DNA of 64,000 nt, taken from the NCBI RefSeq assembly GCF_002776525.5, contig NC_045436.1, positions 164,872,756 to 164,936,755 on the forward strand. The letters are read 5' to 3'. The position numbers and the translations under genes are program-made. The notes below the pieces were generated by a model, which saw only the letters and a list, made by a program, of their open reading frames with translations, made no database searches and was not told where the DNA came from. Source of the stretch: Piliocolobus tephrosceles (taxonomy: Eukaryota > Chordata > Mammalia > Primates > Cercopithecidae). Of this stretch, positions 56,886-64,000 are shown in pieces; within the stretch, counting starts at the first letter, position 1; each line of letters begins with the position of its first letter.

Positions 56886-57020
56886 GATATTCACAAGATT
56901 GTAAAGACTCTGTTTCTTTGACAATTCTATTTGATTTTCTTCCCAGGGGCCGGGCACAGGGTCTACCTTATAATATATCCAATAAATACTTATTGGTTAA
57001 ATTAATGAACAAATACTTTT
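56886..57020 (+). repeat. L2 LINE 3' end fragment
   Basis: 'ggccgggcacagggtctacc' and 'ccaataaatacttattggtt' resemble the L2 3' terminus. Confidence 0.45.
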
Positions 57021-57149
57021 GTTGAATATAAATACGTTGTTAAAAGATGAAAATTAAATACCGTGACCCGAAAGAACTCACGAAAGTACTATCTCACACT
57101 GAAAATTATAATGGATTATATGTTATTTCTTCTGGCATTTGAAGCATTT

Positions 57150-57245
57150 TGCAGAAACATTTACTTCATTCATCTCCCAACTTCCTTGAGATTGGTGTCA
57201 TCTATTATTAGCCCCATTTTTCAGATGAAAAAAATTGGATCTCCT
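57150..57245 (-). repeat. MIR SINE fragment
   Basis: 'ctattattagccccattttt' and 'cagatgaaaaaaattggatc' are reverse MIR core. Unassigned bases surround it. Confidence 0.5.
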
Positions 57246-57529
57246 AGTGCGGCTTTCTCCTAAACCACATTATTATTTTTTAATACCACCAGGAATTTGA
57301 TAGATGTCCTACTGCAAAGAGGTAGCATTTCTAGCAAAGGAATGAAAGACACCACGTTTTCAGGACTATATTCAAGACAAGATGGGTCAAGAAGCTTAAC
57401 TGAAGAGGCAGAGAAGGAAATTAAAACCATGCCACAAAGTGAAACAAATTTTCTGTCGCTAAAAACTACACAATTAGACTCATCCAATAAGTGTTCCATT
57501 TTGTGGAGCCATTGTTAGTGCAGTATAGA

Positions 57530-57750
57530 AGTCAGAATGTCAGATCCAGGAGTCAGACAGATGAACAAGCATTTACATTCCTGATACTGCCACTTACAAA
57601 CTGTGTGCATCTCTACCTTCAATTCTTCTGCTCTAATTCGGCCTTCATAATGTTATCTGCCACAAGTGGGGCTCTTGTGAAGGTTAAATGGTATGATGCT
57701 TGTAAAGTACTTGGCACATGGAAGGTTCTCTTTGTCTTATTATTAGGGCA
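57530..57750 (+). repeat. MIR SINE, nearly full length
   Basis: 'gatccaggagtcagacagat', 'gatactgccacttacaaact', 'gtgaaggttaaatggtatga' and 'agtacttggcacatggaagg' trace the forward MIR. Confidence 0.68.
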
Positions 57751-57839
57751 TTGCTTTTTAGGCATTATTTGTCTGCATCTTTTCTTAGAGCAAAACCATG
57801 TTCAAGATGAAATTTAGAGGACTTTCTTGTTCTATTGTT

Positions 57840-58065
57840 AATCCTTCCCCACTAGATTATAAATTTCACAAAATCAAGGACTATGTTTGTTTTTGCCAGT
57901 GCCAAATAGGTGCTCAATCAATGTTATTGAATAAAGCATTACATGATGATATCAATCCTCTGCTAAAAAAAAATCCTCCGCCATTTTCTCCTTATTTCAC
58001 TCTGAGTAGAAGCCAAAGCTCTTAGAGTGGACTATGAGATTCTGCAGGATTTTATACTAAGAGAA
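57840..58065 (+). repeat. L2 LINE fragments
   Basis: 57840-57945 is an L2 3' end ('ccccactagattataaattt', 'aaataggtgctcaatcaatg'). 57980-58065 ('atttcactctgagtagaagc', 'caaagctcttagagtggact') resembles an upstream part of L2, so it is a separate fragment or a rearranged copy. Confidence 0.58.
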
Positions 58066-58444
58066 AATAAATAGAATGAACAAAAGGAAACAAGTGACTT
58101 TTTTTCCCTGAAAATCCTTTCAAACATGTTATTAAAAGGCAGTGGTCAGGTGATTGGCCAGTCATAAAATGAACAGAGTAGCCTAGACAATACCTAAGAA
58201 TATATACTAGTTACTGTGGGTGACATTGGAGGAGTAGATTCATTATATAACGAACACTCCAACAAGAAAATACACCTTGTAATCCCAAATCCTATTAAGA
58301 ATTTGTACATTTTATTTGTGGTCTCTTGCCATCAGAAGAATCAACCTTACTCAACTGTTGCTTGCTTTCTGATTTTAAAGGCATGATTGGCTTATCCCAA
58401 AGAAAACTTTGAAGTTAAACGTTTGATTGTTAAAAATGCTTCAA
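58066..58444. other. Unassigned sequence
   Basis: No feature recognised before the Alu pair. Confidence 0.45.
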
Positions 58445-58739
58445 CCCGGTGGCTCACACCTATAATTCCAGCACTTTGGGAGGCCGAGATGTGCAAATCA
58501 CTTGATGTCAGGAGTTTGAGACCAGCCTGGCCAACTTGGTGAAACCCCATCTCTACCAAAAATACAAAAATTAGCTGGGTGTGGTGGCGGTCACCTGTAA
58601 TCCCAGCTACTCGGGTGGCTGAGGCAGGTGAATTGCTTGAACCTAGGAAGTGGAGGTTGCAGTGAGCCCAGATCACATCACTGTACTCCAGCACGGGTGA
58701 CAGAGCAAGACTCTTTCTCAAAAAAAAAAAAAAAAAAAA
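58445..58739 (+). repeat. Alu element (AluS), first of tandem pair
   Basis: Begins 'cccggtggctcacacctata', lacking the first bases of the head, and ends in an A19-20 run that abuts the next Alu with no spacer. Confidence 0.93.
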
Positions 58740-59029
58740 GGCTGGGTGTGGTGGCTCATGCCTGTAATCCAGGTACTTTGGGAGGCCAGAGTTCAAGACC
58801 AGTCTAGCCAACATGGCGAAACCTCATCTCTACTAAAAATACAAAACTTAGCCAGGCATGGTGGTAGGCACCTGTAATCCCAGCTACTTGGGAGGCTGAG
58901 GCAGGTGAATCACTTGAACCTAGGAGGCAGAGGTTGCAGTGAGCCAAGATCACGCCACTGTACTCCAGCCTGGGCAACAGAGTAAGACTCCGTCACACAC
59001 ACACAAAAATAATAATAAATAAATAAATA
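58740..59029 (+). repeat. Alu element (AluS), second of tandem pair
   Basis: Starts 'ggctgggtgtggtggctcat' directly after the first Alu's A-run. About 25 bases are missing in the left monomer at 'gggaggccagagttc'. The tail contains (CA)n and (AAT/AAAT)n. Confidence 0.93.
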
Positions 59030-59154
59030 AAACCTCAATTAAAAATATAAAAATAAATATGGGTTATTTGTGTTAGCTTGAGGAAAAGAAATAGTACATT
59101 TGGTTTAGGTTATATTCAAAAAGATACTGCTGTCATTTTTGATAATTTCCTTTT

Positions 59155-59199
59155 TGTTTTGGGTGCTTACCTCATATACAGGTGAGATCAAAAAGGCAA
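59155..59199 (-). repeat. MIR fragment left of AluJ
   Basis: 'cctcatatacaggtgagatc' resembles reverse MIR and appears to continue at 59509. Confidence 0.4.
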
Positions 59200-59508
59200 G
59201 GTGTCTGGGTGAGGTGGTTCACACATGTAATCCCAGCACTTTGGGAAGCTGAGTGGGGAGAACTGTTTGAGCCCAGGAGTTTAAGACCAGCCTGGGCAAC
59301 ATCGCAAGACCCCATTTCTACAAAAAAAAAAAAAACAAACAAAAAACACTGGGGCATGGTGGTATGTGCCTGTAGTCTCAGCTACTTGGGAGGCTGAAGC
59401 AGGAGGATCATTTGAGCCCAGGAGTTCAAGGATGCGGTAAGCTGTGATCAAGCTGCTGCACTCCAGCCTGGGCGAAAGAGCAAGATTCTGTCTCAAAACA
59501 AACAAAAA
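59200..59508 (+). repeat. Alu element (AluJ)
   Basis: 'gtttgagcccaggagtttaa', 'gcctgggcaacatcgcaaga' and 'gtaagctgtgatcaagctgc' are J-type diagnostic sequences, the oldest Alu here. It sits in a MIR. Confidence 0.93.
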
Positions 59509-59620
59509 AAGCAGAGGCTCGGTGATGTTGTTACTTTTCCAAAGTCTTACAAACAAAAAGTGGCAGCACTTAGATTCAAACGAGTTCTCCTGAACCCTAA
59601 AGTTTCGAATCTTTCAATCA
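59509..59620 (-). repeat. MIR fragment right of AluJ
   Basis: 'cagaggctcggtgatgttgt', 'aaaagtggcagcacttagat' and 'tcaaacgagttctcctgaac' are reverse MIR. Confidence 0.62.
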
Positions 59621-60339
59621 TAAATGTTAGCTTTAATGTGTTTGCAAAAACATTTTTAGTTTCCTATTTCACCTTCTCTATTAGCTATTTTCAAAACACC
59701 ATTTTTAAAAATGAAATTGCATTATTTACATTGTTTACAGTGCAATGAAGTATTCACTTAGTCAGTGACTGTACCTTAGTTTGTGGAACAGACCATACCG
59801 GTTGCTAATATTGCATGACCATATAATTTACCATTTAAATAAGAACATTTTTGAACATGAAAAGGGAGTGCAAGCTATGGGATGTTAGGACAACTCTCAT
59901 AAACTGGCAGTGTCCTGGACAAACTAAGAGGTCTTGTCACCCTATTTATAAGAAACTCCAGATAATTTCCAAACCACACACAAAGGATAGCCCTGTAGAA
60001 GTAGTTTTGGCAATTTGTTCAGAGGAGCAAGGGAAAATTGGGGTTCAATGATCAATCTTAAAAGATCCCAAGGAAAATTGATACCTTTTCCATGTTGATT
60101 TCTGCTAGTATTCTCTGGCTAGTTCTGCCAGTAGAGCAGAGAGGTGATGTAAACAAACAGACTTAGTAGCAGCTTTAGAAAACATTACCGCTTTTGACCT
60201 TCCAGTTGTTTGCTAACATCTGCCTCAGATAACATGCAATATTATTCTGCACTCAGCTGACCAAAACTCTTCTCTAAATGTTTTGTGAAGGACACAGTCA
60301 ACACCAAGTTAAAGAAGATTAAATAGGACCTTGCCTTGA
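59621..60339. other. Unassigned sequence
   Basis: No gene or repeat recognised. Confidence 0.45.
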
Positions 60340-60610
60340 CTGAGAGAGAGACTGAATCAGGGGTAGAGACAGACAGAAACAGGGCAGAAAAAGAAAGACA
60401 CACAGACAGAAACAGGGCAGAAAAAGAAAGGAGAGACACAAACAGAGATGTAGAACAGTGACACAGAGAGAGACATCAAGCCAGAGAAACTCAGGGACAG
60501 AGAAGAGGGAGACAGAGAGACAAAGATAAAAGCAATGGCACAAAGACTAAGAAAGAGTGAGACAGAGACAGAGATAGCGAGATGGAAAGGCTGGCAGAGA
60601 GAGTAGCATT
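60340..60610. repeat. GA-rich low-complexity tract with 33-bp tandem unit
   Basis: About 270 bases dominated by GACAGA, GAGACA and AAAGA words. Within it, 60369-60401 and 60402-60434 are tandem 33-base units sharing 'acagacagaaacagggcaga'. Confidence 0.92.
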
Positions 60611-61104
60611 AATCTTATGAGAAACAGGTAGCCACTCTAAGTAGAGTCAAATTCACTCCATTTGCATTTGGCATCAGTAGATTGTTTTCAGCAAATTCAA
60701 GCACCTTCTAGCTGCCTTCTTTTGAACCGATAGACAAACTAATTATTTTATAATCAAGCATAACAAAATAGGTCAATTAAGAAGGTCATTTTCTGCCTCC
60801 CAAGTTCAAAAAGTTACAAAATGAAATGTAGGTATTTTCCTCATATTCAGTCACGAACAATGTTGCTACTTTTCTTAAAAGTGAATGGTTTGGGACTGAC
60901 TGCAAGATCCAATAACAACTGCATGGTTGGGCAGCAATTTTCTGCAAGAATTGTTACCAGCATATGAACCCCAAGTTATCTGGGGCCTTGTATTTTCAGG
61001 AATGAATTTGAAAATACTAAATGAATTCTGAGTGTATGTGTTTGTGTGTGTAGTCATGCTAGTATTTGTGAACTGTAAGTCCACTTTAAAAATAGGCATC
61101 ATAG
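60611..61104. other. Unassigned sequence
   Basis: No gene or repeat recognised. Short TG-rich stretch near 61031-61051. Confidence 0.45.
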
Positions 61105-61106
61105 TA

Positions 61107-61186
61107 TTAGGTTGGGGCAAAAGTAATTGCGGTTTTTGCCATTATTTTCAACGGTAAAAATCACAATTACTTTTGCCCCAACCTAA
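61107..61186. mobile_element. Full-length MADE1 mariner MITE
   Basis: Exactly 80 bases from 'ttaggttggggcaaaagtaa' to 'ttttgccccaacctaa', flanked by TA at 61105-61106 and 61187-61188. The two arms are nearly perfect inverted repeats, so the transcript would form a long hairpin. MADE1 hairpins are the established source of the primate miR-548 family; whether this copy is expressed is unknown. Confidence 0.96.
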
Positions 61187-61330
61187 TAAATAAGTTCACA
61201 TTTGCAAGTACTAAAAAAATATACTCCCTATTCCCAGCATCCATGACACTGGTAATGAATCAGCTTGTCACTGGTTCAAAGAAGAACACAGATGGGATCG
61301 CAGTACCCCGGAAACTCCTGGTGATTTTGG

Positions 61331-61625
61331 TTTTGTTTTGTCTTTTGAGACGGAGTGTCACTCTATCTCCAGGCTAGAGTGCTGTGGCGCAATCTCTGCT
61401 TACTGCAACCTCCACCTCCCGGGTTCAAGCAATTCTCCTTCCTCCACCTCCTGAGTAGCTGGGACTATGGGCATCCGCCACCACGCCTGGCTAATTTTTG
61501 CATTTTTAGTAGAGACGCAGTTTCAACATGTTGACCAGGATGGTCTCGATCTCCTAACCATGTGATCAGTCCGCCTTGGCCTCCCACAGTGCTAGGATTA
61601 CAGGCATGAACCACCTTGCTCAGCC
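61331..61625 (-). repeat. Alu element (AluS)
   Basis: Reverse Alu from 'ttttgagacggagtgtcact' to the head 'gaaccaccttgctcagcc'. No clear TSD. Confidence 0.94.
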
Positions 61626-62092
61626 CAATTTTTGTCGTAGTTATTGATTCACGGGAAGACACCAGATCTGTGGAAACATTATTTGCCATTTTCTTCCACC
61701 AGTCTTCCACAGGCTTAAAATCTCCGAAGAAAAACATTGTCTGTGTTTCAAAAGCACAAAATAGAAGCTGATCAGGACTGTGAATTAATGGAGCACGAGC
61801 CGTTATTTCCACGGGAAATAGAAGTTTTTGCTATCTGCTGTACCACAAAAAGGAGGAAGATAAGAATAATTCTCATTATGCTGAAATTACCACTTTTATT
61901 GCTACTGTCAGTACTTGTTGAATTCATAATTCATGGCCCATCGCTCACCACTGACACACGACATTGACATGTGATGGCATTTCTTGTGTAACAGAAAAAG
62001 CAGCCAGTGAAGAATGACCACTTGCATACACCACTACTGAGGTCTGCATGACCAGAAAAATGGAGCAATAAAGATGACGATGGGCTGATGTG
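61626..62092. other. Unassigned sequence
   Basis: No gene or repeat recognised. Confidence 0.45.
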
Positions 62093-62150
62093 TTTTCAGT
62101 AACATCAGGCATTTTCAGTAACATCAGGCAGTTTTCAGTAACATCAGGCA
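62093..62150. repeat. Three tandem 19-20-bp units
   Basis: 'ttttcagtaacatcaggca' occurs at 62093-62111, 62112-62130 and 62132-62150. Units are adjacent, so there are no spacers as in CRISPR. Confidence 0.96.
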
Positions 62151-62217
62151 TAAAACCTTTCCAATTGGTAAAAACGAATGCATTTCCATTTAGTTTGAGC
62201 ACATATTTACACACTTA

Positions 62218-62327
62218 CTTTTTATTCTCTTTTTGTATTGCTTCGTTTTATCGTCTTTGAAGTACTGGTATACTAGTAGTTTGGTTTGACTTCTAGATGC
62301 AGAGATATGGGAGTTGACTTAAGTTTG
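62218..62327. repeat. Direct repeat, copy 1
   Basis: About 110 bases sharing 'tctctttttgtattgctt', 'gtatactagtagtttggttt' and 'gagttgactta' with 63080-63194 in the same orientation, about 0.75 kb away. Confidence 0.93.
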
Positions 62328-62549
62328 AATGATCTTTGAGCTCAGCGCTTTATGTAGCCAACTAATTTAAGATATTAATCTGCCCATTGTAGGTAGCAAT
62401 AAATATTAACTTTAAATTTAAGTGATATGATCACTCAACAAATATATATTAGTACCTAATATATGTAATACATTGTGTTATTGTTAATAATCGAAATAGG
62501 ATAAGACACCTTTTCATCTTATGTAGGTATTTTTGCGCAAAATATTTCC

Positions 62550-62835
62550 AATGCAACCTTCCCTGGCCACCATATTTAAAAATATGTCTTTCCCCATCCT
62601 CTTTCTTACCCGTATCCACCAACAGACGTCTCTAGGCCCTATCCCTGCTTTCTATCTGACGTGCTTTATAATTTGCTATTTATTTTGTTATTTTTTCCTT
62701 CCTAACCATAGTGTAAGGTTTGCTAAAATAGAAGTTTTTTGACTGGCTCATTCAGTACGTTATTGCCAGCATCTGAGATAGTTCCTAGCACATAGTTAGC
62801 ACTCAACAAATGCTTTTAAATGAGTTAATTCATCA
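62550..62835 (+). repeat. L2 LINE 3' fragment
   Basis: 'caaccttccctggccaccat', 'gtgctttataatttgctatt', 'gatagttcctagcacatagt' and 'tagcactcaacaaatgcttt' match the L2 3' end. Confidence 0.7.
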
Positions 62836-63079
62836 ACAAACAGAATCCCCCCATCAAGGAATTTGGGATTTAGTGACAGAAACTGACAAATAAATTCTAC
62901 AGTGTCATAGGTATTATAATGATGTGGATGGTTAGATTCTGGACAGCAGGGATTTTTTTTCTATGTAACCACTGTATATTTATAGTTCTACAAAGAACCT
63001 CATTTATAATGCTTATAATATATATGTTATAAAGAATGCTTTTTGGACAAATAAATATTTATGAGATGAAAAGTAATTA
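62836..63079. other. Unassigned AT-rich sequence
   Basis: No feature recognised. Confidence 0.45.
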
Positions 63080-63194
63080 ATTTTTCATCTCTTTTTGTAT
63101 TGCTTTGTTTTATGGTCTTTAAAGTGTTATGTTAGTATACTAGTAGTTTGGTTTGACCTCTAGATGAAGAGATACAGGAGTTGACTTAATTTTG
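63080..63194. repeat. Direct repeat, copy 2
   Basis: Diverged copy of 62218-62327, a few bases longer, ending four bases before the poly(T) of the retrocopy. Confidence 0.93.
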
Positions 63195-63197
63195 TTA

Positions 63198-64000
63198 TTT
63201 TTTTTTTTTGAACTTCCAGTTTTTATTTTTTAAACATCATTTAACAAGAAAAACATTCAACCAAATTAAAACGAATTAGGTTGGATTAATTTACAATAAA
63301 ATAATCAACTTAAAATATCAGCCCTTCCATTTAGGACCAAGGAGGCCAATAGTTCCTATTTAAAAAGCAGAATTGCACAATTATTCTTACCTATATTTGA
63401 TGGCACAAAAAAATAAAATTCTTACAACTTCCACTGACACCCTCCCCGCCCTCCAGAGTACAGTTCATACAATTGCATCTTAGGTCAGTACTCAGGCTTT
63501 TAAAAATCATCTTACACTTTGAAATATAATATAACTACTCTGGTAACAAGAATACTTTTAAAACAATTCTTATAGAAAACAATTAAAACAATTCTTATAG
63601 AAAACAAATACCTTAGATAATTGTGTGGTGCATTAGACTGCTCAAAGAAACAGCAAAGATGAAAAAATAATGTACAAGGATTATAGTCCCTTGTTTATAG
63701 AAACCATCCAAATAAAATATTTTCCCTAATTTTCCTTGTTTCTTATAATTGATTAGCAGAGATGAATTACAAGAAGCAGAATGCACCATTTTTTGGTTCT
63801 TGGTTGTAGCTGCCAGTTTAGGAGTTCATGACTATAAATATAAAGCAAATATGATTATACTCACAAGTTCTGGAAGGGGAAAAAAACGCAGATATCTCTA
63901 AAGTATTTCTCTATCCTTGCTTTCAAGTCATGACAAAAAAAATTCACAGCAATTTAGAGGATGCTGAAAGACTAAACACGAGCCCACTAAAATAGAGATT
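63198..64000 (-). pseudogene. Processed retrocopy (3' UTR part) of unknown mRNA, running off window
   Basis: A T12 run at 63198-63209 is followed by sequence that on the minus strand reads as an AT-rich mRNA 3' end. AATAAA lies on the minus strand at 63222-63227, about 12 bases before the tail. About 800 bases show no repeat family. A genomic poly(A) directly after a polyadenylation signal suggests reverse transcription of a mature transcript. I do not recognise the parent gene. The alternative is the real 3' end of a minus-strand gene to the right. Confidence 0.55.
63558..63607. repeat. Perfect 25-bp tandem duplication
   Basis: Units 63558-63582 and 63583-63607, both 'ttaaaacaattcttatagaa' plus 'aacaa', are identical. 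It lies in the putative retrocopy. Confidence 0.96.

Noticed and set aside
58392..58814. 140-codon minus-strand frame
   Set aside because: It lies in two tandem Alus; the peptide is the usual antisense Alu translation.
62093..62150. Possible CRISPR-like repeats
   Set aside because: Three units are directly adjacent with no spacers, in primate DNA.

Overview
This window is primate nuclear DNA without a recognisable protein-coding gene, RNA gene or complete mobile element. It is AT-rich and built almost entirely of interspersed repeats, microsatellites and unassigned sequence, as in an intergenic region or a long intron. The longest open frames (up to 189 codons) lie in repeats or low-complexity DNA and look like chance frames. 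I see no bacterial features, CRISPR array, operon or unknown coding system.

The host is probably an Old World monkey (macaque, baboon or vervet group) rather than a human. The two youngest Alus (46468-46704 and 48238-48542) carry variants I associate with the cercopithecid AluYRa lineage: 'ggctcaagcctg' in the head, 'actagc' after the mid A-rich stretch and 'gaggtggcggg' after it. The second also has 'gtgagctgagatctggcc'. This rests on memory of the subfamily consensus.

Layout: 1-9 kb holds two MaLR LTRs, an L2 fragment, MIRs, a MER5A and one Alu, separated by unassigned sequence. 9-18 kb holds MIR and L2 pieces, two Alus and a MaLR LTR. 19.2-22.9 kb is a long minus-strand L1 of L1MB type, split by a 351-bp Tigger-like DNA transposon. 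23-36 kb holds several Alus, an ERV1-type LTR, a MaLR LTR inserted in a MIR, and microsatellites. 36-40 kb holds a MaLR LTR, a MIR split by an Alu with a long (TTTC)n tract, and a second minus-strand L1 carrying poly(T) tracts, an Alu remnant and a rearranged AluY. 43-50 kb is Alu-dense and contains two inverted-repeat structures. 53-56 kb holds a young 5'-truncated L1 with an apparent 3' transduction, and LTRs nested inside an L2. 58-59.5 kb has three Alus, 61.1 kb a full-length MADE1 palindrome, and the right end a 110-bp direct duplication next to what looks like a minus-strand processed retrocopy running off the window.

There is no pathway to reconstruct. What can be read is an insertion history. 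Target-site duplications (TSDs) are visible for many Alus and for the young L1, and nested insertions give relative ages (L2 and MIR oldest, then MaLR and L1M, then AluS, then AluY/YRa). The most unusual structures are an about 190-bp inverted repeat whose left arm interrupts a MaLR LTR, a 69-bp inverted repeat at 94% identity inside an LTR, the L1 3' transduction, and Alu 'heads' without tails. Repeat family names come from recall of consensus sequences, not a database search, and subfamily calls are approximate.
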